From Streptomyces luteolus (GTDB lineage Bacteria; Actinomycetota; Actinomycetes; Streptomycetales; Streptomycetaceae), in contig NZ_JASCIS010000012.1 in the NCBI RefSeq assembly GCF_029968015.1, positions 124,001 through 188,000 of the forward strand: a stretch of DNA of 64,000 nt, read 5' to 3'. The position numbers and the translations under genes are program-made. Shown here one piece after another: positions 1 through 7,883 of this stretch. The number at the start of each line of letters is the position of its first letter. The stretch's first letter is position 1. The notes beneath the pieces were generated by a model, which saw nothing but the letters and a program-made list of their open reading frames with translations, was not told the origin of the DNA and did not search any database.

Positions 1-1
1 G

Positions 2-415
2 GCTTCGCTGCTCGCCAGGGAGATCAACGGCTTCGCCGGGTCCAACATCGGCGAGCTGATGGGTACCCCGCTGACCGCGCACTTCCTCGGCGGCTGCCCG
101 ATCGGCGGCGACGCGTCGAGCGGCGTCATCGACCCGTACCACCGGCTCTTCGGCCACTCGGGCATCTCGGTCGTCGACGGCGCCGCGGTCTCGGCGAACC
201 TCGGGGTGAATCCGTCCCTGACGATCACCGCACAGGCCGAGCGCGCCATGTCGTTCTGGCCGAACAAGGGCGAGGACGACCAGCGCCCCGCCCAGGGCCG
301 GGCCTACCAGCGCCTCGCCGCGGTGGAGCCCAAGTCCCCGACAGTCCCCGCGGACGCCTTCGGCGCGCTGAAGCTGCCGTTCCTGGGGATGCCGACGGTG
401 CCCCCGAAGAAGTAG
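2..415 (+). CDS. GMC-family oxidoreductase (cholesterol-oxidase-like), C-terminal part
   Basis: The reading frame is open from base 2 and ends at a TAG at 413-415, leaving the last 137 residues of a larger protein whose start lies outside the window. The visible part contains the C-terminal signature of glucose-methanol-choline flavoenzymes: HFLGGCPIG, then a GVIDPYHRLFG stretch, VDGAAVSANLGVNPSLTITA and an ERA segment. In this family these residues close the FAD site and carry catalytic His/Asn residues. The closest match by eye is the cholesterol oxidase or GMC subgroup with the GVNPSLT motif, not the choline dehydrogenase-like gene at 59.8 kb. The substrate cannot be told from this fragment. 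It is convergent with the LAETG protein and shares a hairpin terminator with it. Confidence 0.85.
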   Translation, partial: ASLLAREINGFAGSNIGELMGTPLTAHFLGGCPIGGDASSGVIDPYHRLFGHSGISVVDGAAVSANLGVNPSLTITAQAERAMSFWPNKGEDDQRPAQGRAYQRLAAVEPKSPTVPADAFGALKLPFLGMPTVPPKK

Positions 416-432
416 CCCGGCTGCTTCCCGTA

Positions 433-476
433 CGACAAGGGACCTGCACCCCCCTCCGAGTGCAGGTCCCTTGTCG
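433..476. terminator. bidirectional hairpin terminator
   Basis: A perfect 17-bp inverted repeat (433-449 pairing with 460-476) with a 10-nt loop lies between the convergent GMC oxidoreductase and LAETG genes. There is no long T tract, as is common for streptomycete terminators. Confidence 0.85.
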
Positions 477-497
477 CGTAAGGGAGTTGAGGTGCTG

Positions 498-1484
498 TTA
501 CGCGGCCGCGCCCTCACTCCGGCGACGCTTGACGGCGAAGACGACACCGGCACCGGCGACGATCGTGATGCCGCCGATCAGGCCGATGGTCGGCAGCGCC
601 GAGCTGGAGCCCGTCTCCGCGAGGCTGCCGGTGACCTCGGCGGCCTTGTCCTTGCTGGGCTTCTCCGCCGGAACCGGAACCTTGCCGCCTTCCTGCGGCT
701 CGGTGCCGTCGGTCGGGGTGCCCGCGCCGACGATCCGGAACTTGTACGCGACCTGGCCGAAGCCGACGCACTCGGCGTCCTCGTCGCTGTACACGCTGCC
801 GCCGAGCGAGAAGCCGACGCCGACCGGGGCGCTCTTCTTGACGTTCAGACGCAGCGGGATGTCGACCCGGTACTCGGGCTCAAGCGACTCGGTCCAGCCG
901 ACGAAGCCGGCGGTGTGGCCGTCGGTGCCGATCCGCTCCCAGACACCGGTCTCCGGGTTGAGGGCCTGCAGCTCGACCTGGCGCGTCTTGAAGATGTTCT
1001 CGCCCTCCTTGTCGGCGGAGGCACCGGCGACGAAGAAGAGGTCCTTGACGGTGGTGTCGGAGTTGTTCGCGACCGTCATCTTGAACTTGTGCCAGCCGGA
1101 GCCCTTGGCGATCTTGCCGGGCAGGCCCTTGATGTCGACGTCGACCTTGGAGTCGACGCACTCACCGGGCTCGGTCGGCTCGTCGGTGGGCTCCTCCGTG
1201 GGCTCGTCGGTCGCCGACTCGGTCGGCTCCGGGGCGGTCTCGGAGGGGGTCGGCTTCTCGGTCGGCTCCCCGGTGGGCTCTTCCGTGGGCTCCTCGGACG
1301 GCTCGGTCGTCTCCGGCTCGCTCGGCGCGACGGTCGGGTCCTCGGTGGGCTCGGTCTCGGGGGCGCTGACGGTCGGGGACGGGTCCGTCGCCTCCGTCGC
1401 GAAGGCGGCCGGGGCCGCGAGCAGCGCGACCGGGGCTATGACTGCCGTAGCGGCCGCGGTGGCCATGACACGGCGAAGCTTCAT
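498..1484 (-). CDS. LAETG sortase-anchored cell-wall surface protein
   Basis: This 328-residue exported protein starts at the ATG at 1484, which has a GAGG ribosome site 8 nt upstream. A signal peptide (MKLRRVMATAAATAVIAPVA and on to AFA) is followed by about 80 residues rich in Thr-Glu-Pro (TEEPT/SEPET repeats), a likely wall-spanning stalk. A globular domain of about 140 residues contains two cysteines. The C-terminus is a standard sorting signal: LAETG at about residues 288-292, a hydrophobic segment (IGLIGGITIVAGAGVVFAV) and a KRRR tail. Class E sortases of streptomycetes cut LAxTG, so attachment to peptidoglycan is expected. The ligand or role of the globular domain is not recognisable. 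Confidence 0.9.
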   Translation of the reverse strand: MKLRRVMATAAATAVIAPVALLAAPAAFATEATDPSPTVSAPETEPTEDPTVAPSEPETTEPSEEPTEEPTGEPTEKPTPSETAPEPTESATDEPTEEPTDEPTEPGECVDSKVDVDIKGLPGKIAKGSGWHKFKMTVANNSDTTVKDLFFVAGASADKEGENIFKTRQVELQALNPETGVWERIGTDGHTAGFVGWTESLEPEYRVDIPLRLNVKKSAPVGVGFSLGGSVYSDEDAECVGFGQVAYKFRIVGAGTPTDGTEPQEGGKVPVPAEKPSKDKAAEVTGSLAETGSSSALPTIGLIGGITIVAGAGVVFAVKRRRSEGAAA

Positions 1485-1628
1485 GGAAGACCTCGGAAAG
1501 TCCGGCGTACCGCTGGTGCGGTACGGAGGTGGAGAGGCCTCCGCGGTGGGGCGCGGGAGTGGCCGTTGATACGCATGCATGACCTGTGAAGGGAGTGCAT
1601 GGTTGCATCACAACTCACAGAATCTTTA

Positions 1629-1644
1629 TGTGACTTGGGTCACG
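1629..1644. promoter_or_regulatory. Crp-like binding site
   Basis: The sequence TGTGACTTGGGTCACG fits the TGTGA-N6-TCACA pattern at nine of ten positions, and GTG-N6-GTCAC fits the streptomycete Crp pattern GTG-N6-GNCAC. It lies about 145 nt upstream of the LAETG gene start, so it could control that gene. Inference from motif only. Confidence 0.45.
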
Positions 1645-1670
1645 GAGGGATCGGTGCCCGGGCACGGCGA

Positions 1671-1702
1671 AGGGCCCCGCAGAGTGCGAGCTGCGGGGCC
1701 CT
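1671..1702. terminator. hairpin, probable terminator
   Basis: A perfect 12-bp inverted repeat (AGGGCCCCGCAG with CTGCGGGGCCCT) with an 8-nt loop, followed on the plus strand by TTGCTG. No gene ends next to it, so what it terminates is unclear. Confidence 0.5.
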
Positions 1703-1811
1703 TTGCTGACAGCACCGACGTCAGGGCAGCGTCGGTGCCGCGGGGCGGCGCCGGGGGGTGCGCCGCTGGTTTCGGGAGCCGGTCGGCGACCCGGCGCACA
1801 AGAGGCGCTTC

Positions 1812-1827
1812 AGTGGTCTCGACCAAT
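1812..1827. promoter_or_regulatory. DasR-like (dre) palindrome
   Basis: AGTGGTCTCGACCAAT resembles the streptomycete DasR operator AGTGGTCTAGACCACT, with arms TGGTC and GACCA. DasR controls GlcNAc and chitin genes. No such gene is adjacent, so the assignment is tentative. Confidence 0.35.
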
Positions 1828-2283
1828 GGCAATGGAGTTGTGGACCTCGGCACTGGGGAGGTGCCTCGTACGCATCGTGCTGGATGATCCGGGGCCCGCG
1901 CAACCGTTTCGGCCACTTCTGGCCAGTTGTCGAGCCGTCGGCCGGCTCCGGGCGTCCCCGGAGCCGACCAATCTTTCCCTCGTGACCGGGCTGCTGTCCC
2001 CTGCCGTCCGGTCACTCTGGAGCGAGGTCCCACGACGCACGGCACCATCCGTACGTCTCATCGCTCCAGCGGAGCCACGCGTGGTTCTTTCGGGCCCGCC
2101 CCTGGCTGGCACGGACATCGGGACCAACGAAGCCCGCCGCGCGGCGGTCACGCGCCGTACGGGTGAGAGCGCACCCGAACTCAGGTCCGGCCGAACGCGG
2201 ATACGGCGGGGGTGTCCGGGGGGGTGTCCAGGGGGTGCTCGGGGAGGGCGTGCTTCGGAGTGTTTCGGAGTGCTCCGGGGGTT

Positions 2284-2640
2284 TCAGACCCGGCCGCGGC
2301 ACAGTTCGAGCAGCGTCATCGCGAGCGCGGTGCCGGGCCTGCCGAGGGCGTCGCTGTAGTGGCCGAGGATCTCCATCTCGCGGGAGAGGTTCACGCGGCG
2401 GCCGCCCGACGCGATCCGGGACTCCTGGATCACGGCCGAGACGGCCATGCGTTCCTGTACGAGGCCGATGATGCGGTCGTCGAGCGCGTCGATCCGCTCC
2501 CGCTCGCCGCCGATCAGCTCCGCGGCCTCGACGGTGTGGGCGCCGGTGCGCTCGGCGGGGGTGGCGGCGGGGGCGGCGATGGTGGCGGCGGTGGTGGCGT
2601 CGGTGGAGGTAGCGTCGGTGGAGGTGGTGAGGGTCGTCAT
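2284..2640 (-). CDS. chorismate mutase, AroQ type
   Basis: This 118-residue protein converts chorismate to prephenate, the branch step to phenylalanine and tyrosine. After a disordered Thr/Ala-rich N-terminus it has the all-helical AroQ fold: RERIDALDDRIIGLVQERMA, then SAVIQESRIASGGRRVNLSREM and a final helix. The conserved Arg, Lys/Gln and Arg positions of the helical bundle fit the actinobacterial type. The ATG at 2640 is preferred over an in-frame GTG at 2667 because a GGAG lies about 10 nt before it. The gene follows a leaderless upstream ORF and a terminator-like hairpin, so it may be controlled by attenuation. It is transcribed divergently from guaA. Confidence 0.85.
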   Translation of the reverse strand: MTTLTTSTDATSTDATTAATIAAPAATPAERTGAHTVEAAELIGGERERIDALDDRIIGLVQERMAVSAVIQESRIASGGRRVNLSREMEILGHYSDALGRPGTALAMTLLELCRGRV

Positions 2641-2701
2641 GATCGGGGCTCCGGTTCTCGTGGTCACGGTGTGCCCCGGGGTACGAGGCCCCGGAAACGA
2701 C

Positions 2702-2735
2702 AGACGCCCCGGAGCCTTGTCGGCCCGGGGCGCCT
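2702..2735 (-). terminator. attenuator hairpin in the chorismate mutase leader
   Basis: Arms 2725-2735 and 2702-2712 pair over 11 bp with one G:U, closing a 12-nt loop. On the minus-strand transcript the hairpin is followed by GTCGTTT. It lies between the leader ORF stop (2755) and the mutase start (2640), the expected place for a transcription attenuator. Confidence 0.55.
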
Positions 2736-2754
2736 GGGAAGTCGCTTCAGTGGA

Positions 2755-2841
2755 TCAAGCAGCACGACCATGGCAGCCGGTGGGCCGGATGCCATAGGTA
2801 AACGCGACGGCCGCGGAAACGGCGCTGCTCTGCTTGTTCAC
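2755..2841 (-). CDS. 28-residue leader peptide upstream of chorismate mutase
   Basis: A GTG-started ORF of 28 codons ending in TGA precedes the chorismate mutase gene. Its middle reads Ala-Phe-Thr-Tyr-Gly, with Phe coded by TTT and Tyr by TAT. Both are rare codons in a genome this rich in G+C, and both amino acids are end products of the chorismate mutase branch. The GTG falls seven bases after a good -10 (CAATAC), so translation would start on a leaderless transcript. No ribosome site is needed or seen. The peptide is most likely a sensor of aminoacyl-tRNA supply and not a functional protein. This interpretation is inference. Confidence 0.5.
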   Translation of the reverse strand: MNKQSSAVSAAVAFTYGIRPTGCHGRAA

Positions 2842-2848
2842 GGGGACA

Positions 2849-2878
2849 GTATTGCCGCACCCGCGCCCGCCGGGTCAA
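2849..2878 (-). promoter_or_regulatory. promoter of the chorismate mutase leader transcript
   Basis: On the minus strand TTGACC (2878-2873) and CAATAC (2854-2849) are separated by 18 bp. The predicted start site coincides with the GTG of the leader ORF at 2841, which implies a leaderless mRNA. Confidence 0.6.
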
Positions 2879-2938
2879 GGCGGGCCGGTCCCGGGCTCGG
2901 ATGATGAGACGGCCCGCGATCCCCGGGGGCAGCCGGTT

Positions 2939-2988
2939 CGGACGGAGTGACGTTCGGTCGGACGGAGTGACGTTCGGACGGAGTGACG
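2939..2988 (+). repeat. three direct repeats upstream of guaA
   Basis: CGGACGGAGTGACG occurs at 2939-2952, 2959-2972 and 2975-2988, about 20 and 16 bp apart, ending about 20 bp before a TAGAAT that may be the guaA -10. It may be a binding site for a regulator, or a slippage product. Confidence 0.6.
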
Positions 2989-3059
2989 AAGGGGTACTTC
3001 CGCGCCCCGTTAGAATCGACAAGTAGAGACCCCCTCCCCACCGCCGGAAGGCCGCCGCA

Positions 3060-4643
3060 GTGCCAGCAGTGTCTGCACCCTCATCTGCCGCCCCCGACAC
3101 CGTCCTGGTCGTCGACTTCGGTGCGCAGTACGCCCAGCTCATCGCCCGCCGCGTGCGGGAGGCCCGGGTCTACAGCGAGATCGTCCCGAGCACCATGCCG
3201 GTCGCCGAGATGCTCGCCAAGAACCCCGCGGCGATCATCCTCTCCGGCGGCCCCTCGTCGGTGTACGCGGAGGGCGCCCCGAGCCTCGACCGCGCGCTCT
3301 TCGAAGCCGGAGTCCCGGTCTTCGGCATGTGCTACGGCTTCCAGCTGATGGCCCAGACCCTGGGCGGCACCGTCGACGACAACGGCGCCCGTGAGTACGG
3401 CGGCACGCCGCTGCACGTCTCGAAGGCCGGCTCGACGCTCTTCGAGGGCACCCCGACCGAGCAGTCCGTGTGGATGTCGCACGGCGACGCCTGCTCCGCC
3501 GCCCCCGAGGGCTTCACCGTCACGGCGTCCACCGAGGTGGTCCCGGTCGCGGCCTTCGAGAACGACGAGCAGAAGCTGTACGGCGTGCAGTACCACCCCG
3601 AGGTGATGCACTCCACGCACGGCCAGCAGGTCCTCGAGCACTTCCTGTACCGCGGCGCCGGCATCGAGCCGAACTGGACCACGGGCAGCGTCATCGAGGA
3701 GCAGGTCGAGGCGATCCGCGCCCAGGTCGGCGACAAGCGCGCGATCTGCGGCCTCTCCGGCGGCGTCGACTCCGCGGTCGCCGCGGCCCTCGTGCAGAAG
3801 GCCATCGGCTCCCAGCTGACCTGCGTGTACGTCGACCACGGGCTGATGCGCAAGGGCGAGACCGAGCAGGTCGAGAAGGACTTCGTCGCCGCGACGGGCG
3901 CGAACCTGAAGGTCGTCGACGCGAGCGAGCGGTTCCTGACCGCGCTCGCCGGGGTCTCGGACCCGGAGACCAAGCGCAAGATCATCGGCCGTGAGTTCAT
4001 CCGCGTCTTCGAGCAGGCGCAGCTGGAGATCCTCCAGGAGGAGGGCCCCGAGGTCGCGTTCCTGGTCCAGGGCACCCTCTACCCGGACGTCGTCGAGTCC
4101 GGCGGCGGCACCGGCACCGCGAACATCAAGTCCCACCACAACGTGGGCGGACTCCCCGAGGACATCGAGTTCGAGCTCGTCGAGCCGCTGCGGCAGCTGT
4201 TCAAGGACGAGGTCCGCATGGTCGGCCAGGAGCTCGGCCTGCCCGACGAGATCGTGCAGCGGCAGCCCTTCCCCGGCCCCGGCCTCGGGATCCGCATCGT
4301 CGGCGAGGTCACCAAGGACCGGCTCGACCTGCTGCGCGAGGCCGACGCCATCGCCCGCGAGGAGCTGACCGTCGCCGGTCTCGACCGCGAGATCTGGCAG
4401 TGCCCGGTCGTCCTCCTCGCCGACGTCCGCTCGGTGGGCGTGCAGGGCGACGGCCGCACCTACGGCCACCCGATCGTCCTGCGCCCGGTCTCGTCCGAGG
4501 ACGCCATGACGGCCGACTGGACGCGGATGCCGTACGACGTCCTGGCGAAGATCTCCACCCGGATCACCAACGAGGTGGCCGATGTGAACCGCGTCGTCCT
4601 CGACGTCACGAGCAAGCCGCCGGGCACGATCGAGTGGGAGTAG
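3060..4643 (+). CDS. guaA: GMP synthase (glutamine-hydrolysing)
   Basis: This 527-residue enzyme aminates XMP to GMP using glutamine and ATP, the last step of guanine nucleotide synthesis. The N-terminal class I glutamine amidotransferase domain has the nucleophile in FGMCYGFQ (Cys91) and the His179/Glu181 pair in YHPEV. The ATP pyrophosphatase domain has the PP-loop SGGVDS (about 233-238). The C-terminal dimerisation and XMP-binding region ends in the conserved KPPGTIEWE. Length is normal for GuaA. The GTG at 3060 has GGAAGG 8 nt upstream; a second in-frame GTG at 3069 is possible. A TAGAAT at 3011 could be the -10 element. Confidence 0.98.
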   Translation: MPAVSAPSSAAPDTVLVVDFGAQYAQLIARRVREARVYSEIVPSTMPVAEMLAKNPAAIILSGGPSSVYAEGAPSLDRALFEAGVPVFGMCYGFQLMAQTLGGTVDDNGAREYGGTPLHVSKAGSTLFEGTPTEQSVWMSHGDACSAAPEGFTVTASTEVVPVAAFENDEQKLYGVQYHPEVMHSTHGQQVLEHFLYRGAGIEPNWTTGSVIEEQVEAIRAQVGDKRAICGLSGGVDSAVAAALVQKAIGSQLTCVYVDHGLMRKGETEQVEKDFVAATGANLKVVDASERFLTALAGVSDPETKRKIIGREFIRVFEQAQLEILQEEGPEVAFLVQGTLYPDVVESGGGTGTANIKSHHNVGGLPEDIEFELVEPLRQLFKDEVRMVGQELGLPDEIVQRQPFPGPGLGIRIVGEVTKDRLDLLREADAIAREELTVAGLDREIWQCPVVLLADVRSVGVQGDGRTYGHPIVLRPVSSEDAMTADWTRMPYDVLAKISTRITNEVADVNRVVLDVTSKPPGTIEWE

Positions 4644-4678
4644 CCCGGTAATCCCCCTGATAATCCCCCTGACCTGCT

Positions 4679-4719
4679 GAGAGCCCCTCACGTCCGCCTG
4701 GCGGTACGGAGGGGCTCTC
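4679..4719. terminator. bidirectional terminator after guaA
   Basis: An 11-bp perfect inverted repeat (GAGAGCCCCTC at 4679-4689 and GAGGGGCTCTC at 4709-4719). It overlaps the 3' end of the convergent pyridoxamine-oxidase-like gene. Confidence 0.75.
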
Positions 4720-5167
4720 CGGGTTTCCAGATCTGTACGGCCAGATACGTCTCGTCCTCGATGTACGTCCGTACGACCTCGGTGAGTTCGGCGCGGAACA
4801 GGTGGAAGGCGTCGGGGTCCGGAGGTTCGGCCTCGTGCGTGTAGCGGGCGCGGTCCTGCGGGTCGTCGACCTCCACGGCGCGGCCCGCGACGCGCACGTC
4901 GCCGCCGCCCATGTCCTGGCCCGCGCCCGGGTTGGCCTGGAGCGCGAAGCGGGGGTCGCGGCGCAGGTCGAGGGCCTTCAGCGAGTCCGGCATCATGCCG
5001 AGCCACAACTCGCCGTCCAGGAACCGGACTTCGATGCCGCTGGTGCGGGGCGAGCCGTCCTTGCGGAGCGTCGCGATGATGTGGTGCGTGAACGCTCCGA
5101 AGCGTTCCTCGACGGTCGCGGCGAGGTCGGGCTCGACGGACGCGAAGGCTTCCCAGTTGGACGTCAT
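4688..5167 (-). CDS. pyridoxamine 5'-phosphate oxidase-fold (flavin/F420-binding) protein
   Basis: This 159-residue protein has the split beta-barrel flavin-binding fold. An early helix (VEERFGAFTHHIIATLRKDGSP) leads to RTSGIEVRFLDGELWLGMMP, then a DLRRDPRFAL segment and a V-RVAGRAVEV strand. The C-terminal YLAVQIWKPGEP resembles actinobacterial PNPOx-like proteins that bind FMN, F420 or haem. It is unlikely to be the true PdxH because it lacks the longer PdxH C-terminus. The ATG at 5167 is chosen because homologous fold sequence starts soon after and a large hairpin lies at 5179-5219. The ribosome site is weak. The substrate is unknown. Confidence 0.75.
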   Translation of the reverse strand: MTSNWEAFASVEPDLAATVEERFGAFTHHIIATLRKDGSPRTSGIEVRFLDGELWLGMMPDSLKALDLRRDPRFALQANPGAGQDMGGGDVRVAGRAVEVDDPQDRARYTHEAEPPDPDAFHLFRAELTEVVRTYIEDETYLAVQIWKPGEPLRTARRT

Positions 5168-5178
5168 GTGCTCAGTGT

Positions 5179-5219
5179 GGGCCGGGATTCCCGACATCTC
5201 CTGTCGGGAATCCCGGCCC
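5179..5219 (-). terminator. terminator of the FG-GAP gene
   Basis: A perfect 18-bp inverted repeat (5179-5196 with 5202-5219) and 5-nt loop, just past the stop of the minus-strand FG-GAP gene and only 12 bp before the next gene's ATG (5167). The promoter of that next gene must therefore overlap the hairpin or lie further upstream. Confidence 0.75.
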
Positions 5220-5236
5220 TTCACTCGCTCTCGCGG

Positions 5237-6650
5237 TCAGCGCAGGTACGTGCCGAAGGCCGCGCCGGGGGCCGGAGCGCCGATGTCGCCCGGGTTCACG
5301 GCGTACGTACCGGTGACGCCGAGGCGCAGCCAGACCGCGCCCGAGCCCTGGCCGGCCGTGGTGTCCTCGTCGGGCGAGCCCGCGACCACGCCGAGGCCGG
5401 AGGGCAGTGCCACCGAGGCGCCGAAGCGGTCGCCCGCCTCCGCGACGCCGGGCACGCCGGCCGTGTCCTGGTGGTACGCCTGCGCGCCGGTACCGCTGAG
5501 CCCGGACGCGCCGCCCTTGAGCAGGACGACGGAGCCCGCGTCCTCGCCGCCGCCCGCCGCGCCCGCGAGGTCCTCGTACGGGACGCCTGCCGCGATGTCC
5601 GCGTAGCCGTCGCCGTTCACGTCGCCCGCGGCCAGCGAGTCCCCGAACTGGTCGCCGTCCTCGCTCGCGCCGGGCACGCCCGCGGAGTTCTGCGTGAGCG
5701 TCTTGGTGCGGCTCGTCGAGGGCCCGGACGCGGTGCCGTAGAGGACCTTGATCGTGCCCGCGTCGTACGGCAGGTTCTCCACCACGCCGCCGGGCACGGT
5801 ACGGATCACCAGGTCGCCGCGGCCGTCCTTGTCGACGTCGCCGATGGTCGCCGCGGCCGCGTCCGGCAGGGACTTGGCCGGTGACGTCGCCCGCGACCAT
5901 GCCGGTGGGCTCGAAGGTGCGGCCGGTGGCCAGGTCGGCGGTGCGGGCGGGGGAGCCGTCGCGTTTGAACGGGCCGTACAGGACGCGCAGTTCGCCCCAT
6001 TCGGCGTCCGAGTCGCTGTCGGTGGTGACCAGGTCGGCGTGGCCGTCCCCGTCGAAGTCGCCCCCGGTGAGCGGGAACCCGCCCGCGCGCGCGGCGGCCG
6101 GCAGCGGCGTGGCCTGCTCGCCGAGGCCCTGGTCCGAGCCCCAGTGGACGACGACGGAGTTCCGGTCCTGGACGGCGAGGTCGGTGTGGCCGTCGCCGTC
6201 GAGGTCGCGCGCGGCCGTGGCGCCGCCGAACGCCGTGCCGCCCTCCGGAGCGGCAGCGGTGAGCGTCTGGTGGCGGCCGCCTCCGTACACCACGGAGACA
6301 TATCCGGCACGCTCCTGGCCCCCGACCGTGGCCCAGGGCGCGGCAGAGACGACGTCCGTCTTGCCGTCGCCGTCGAAGTCCGCCTTCGGGGGCGTGCCTA
6401 CGGGGGCCTTGGCGGCGGCCCCGGCCGCGGCCTCGGTCTCGGTCTCGGTCTCGGCCCTGGCTCCGGTCCCGGTCCCGGCCCCGGCCCCGGCCCCGGTCCC
6501 GGTCCCGATCCCGGTCCCGGTCCCGGTCCCGGCCCCGGCGGCCTTGGCGGGCTGCGTCGCCGAGGCGGGTGCGGCGAGGGCGAGCGGGGCGGCCAGCAGG
6601 GCAGCGGCCAAAGCGCAGCCGGCGGCCAGGGTGTGGGGGCGGTGGCGCAC
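5237..6650 (-). pseudogene. FG-GAP/integrin-like beta-propeller secreted protein, interrupted by a frameshift
   Basis: Two overlapping minus-strand frames together encode one exported beta-propeller protein. The first begins at the GTG at 6650, preceded by a perfect AGGAGG, with a signal peptide (HTLAAGCALAAALLAAPLAL) and a Gly-Thr/Ala-Gly low-complexity stretch. Repeats such as ADFDGDGKTDVV, RDLDGDGHTDLAV and GDFDGDGHADLVTT follow. Around 5876, just after AGDVTG, the coding sense passes to the other frame, which goes on with IGDVDKDGRGDLVIR, AGDVNGDGYADIAAG and two more blades to 5237. The shift equals one extra base, or loss of two. The DxDxDG loops are calcium-binding in this family. Either a real pseudogene or a sequencing error; the intact 3' half argues for a recent event. 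Confidence 0.75.
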
Positions 6651-6807
6651 AGTTCCTCCTGTGAAACGTGTGGTCTGCCCAGGCAGACCGCCGACCGGCC
6701 CGCACGGTTGTGCGCCCGGGTGTCGCGGTCCCGTCACCGTCCTGTCACCGCGCCGTCGCCTTCGCCGGCTGCGCACTCTCTTCACAGGACGCCCCTGGTC
6801 ACTTCGG

Positions 6808-6849
6808 TTGACCGACGGTAACTTCCGCCCCGTACACCAGGAATGGAGG
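6808..6849 (+). promoter_or_regulatory. possible promoter and RBS of the class II aldolase gene
   Basis: TTGACC at 6808-6813 lies 18 bp before GTACAC, and GGAGGG (6844-6849) sits 7 nt before the ATG at 6857. The -10 match is weak. Confidence 0.4.
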
Positions 6850-6856
6850 GACGACC

Positions 6857-7642
6857 ATGTCCGCGCCCACGCCGATACCCGTCGACCAGCTGCAGTTCGC
6901 GCTGCCGCCCGTGCACGAGTCCGTCGCGGACGAGCGGCGCCACCGCAAGGAACGGCTCGCGGGCGCCCTGCGACTCTTCGGCCGCTTCGGGTACGAGGAC
7001 GGCGTTTCGGGTCATATCACCGCCCGGGACCCGGAGTTCACCGACTGCTACTGGGTTAACCCCTTCGGCATGCCCTTCAAGCACATCACCGTCAGCGACC
7101 TGATCCTGGTCGACGGCGCGGGTCAGGTGCTGGAGGGCCGCTATCACGTCAACCAGGCCGCCATCACCGTGCACGCCCAGGTGCACGAGGCCCGCCCGGA
7201 GGTCGTCTCCGTCGCCCACTGTCACTCCCTGCGCGGCCGCGCCCTGTCCGCGCTCGGCGAGCTCCTCGAACCCATCACGCAGGAGGCCTGCGCCTTCTAC
7301 GAGGACCACGCCCTGTACGACGCCGCGACGCTCGCCGCCGTCGACGCGGACGAGGGCCGCCGTATCGCCGCCGCCCTCGGCGACCGCAAGGCGGCGGTGC
7401 TGCGCAACCACGGGCTGCTCACCGTCGGCGACTCCGTCGACGCGGCCGCCTGGTGGTTCATCTCCATGGAACGCTCCTGCCAGATCCAGCTGGAGGCCCG
7501 CGCCGCGGGCCGCCCGGTCCTCATCGGCCACAAGGACGCGGTCGCGCTGCGCGAGCAGTTGGGTACGGACCTGGTGGCGTGGATCAACTACCAGCCGCTG
7601 TGGCAGGACGTGAGCCGGGGGGAGCCGGATCTGCTGTCGTAG
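6857..7642 (+). CDS. class II aldolase/adducin-family protein
   Basis: This 261-residue protein belongs to the zinc-dependent class II aldolase/adducin fold (fuculose-phosphate aldolase, ribulose-phosphate epimerase relatives). It has the N-terminal helix and LFGRFGYEDGVSGHITARDP motif, a PFGMPFKHITVSDLI core and zinc-ligand histidines in VAHCHSLRG (His121, His123). LRNHGLLTVGDSV supplies a further histidine. The family includes sugar-phosphate aldolases and decarboxylases, and the substrate cannot be inferred here because no sugar pathway genes are adjacent. It has a strong ribosome site (GGAGGG) and stands alone, divergent from the FG-GAP gene. Confidence 0.85.
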   Translation: MSAPTPIPVDQLQFALPPVHESVADERRHRKERLAGALRLFGRFGYEDGVSGHITARDPEFTDCYWVNPFGMPFKHITVSDLILVDGAGQVLEGRYHVNQAAITVHAQVHEARPEVVSVAHCHSLRGRALSALGELLEPITQEACAFYEDHALYDAATLAAVDADEGRRIAAALGDRKAAVLRNHGLLTVGDSVDAAAWWFISMERSCQIQLEARAAGRPVLIGHKDAVALREQLGTDLVAWINYQPLWQDVSRGEPDLLS

Positions 7643-7883
7643 GGGCGCAGGTCGTAGGGGCCGCATGTCGTAGGGGGCGTTCGTGGTCGGGGCAGCGACG
7701 CGCAGGGCGTGACGGCGCGGTGTCCGGCGCGTGCCGCGGGAAGATCGAGTCAACCTGGCACCACGTCGCCCACCCCCTCTGACCTGACAATGCGCCCCCT
7801 GCGCTTGCTCAGTGCGACACAATTCCCCATCAAATCAAGGGCGTTGGCGGTCACGAGGATCGTTGGAGTGATGGGGAGCGCAC

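Larger units (their letters stand above)
1485..2283. other. 800-bp intergenic region with regulatory-looking sites, no convincing gene
   Basis: No frame here has coding character or a recognisable product. The region holds a Crp-like palindrome (1630-1643), a stable hairpin (1671-1702) and a DasR-like palindrome (1812-1827). The rest shows nothing I can assign. Confidence 0.6.

Noticed and set aside
1626..2048. 140-codon minus-strand ORF in the 800-bp gap
   Set aside because: No recognisable domain, no ribosome site and a composition like other shadow frames.
3081..5006. 641-codon minus-strand open frame opposite guaA
   Set aside because: It is antisense to the fully conserved GuaA, has Arg/Asp/Gly-rich composition typical of shadow frames at high G+C, and has no ribosome site.
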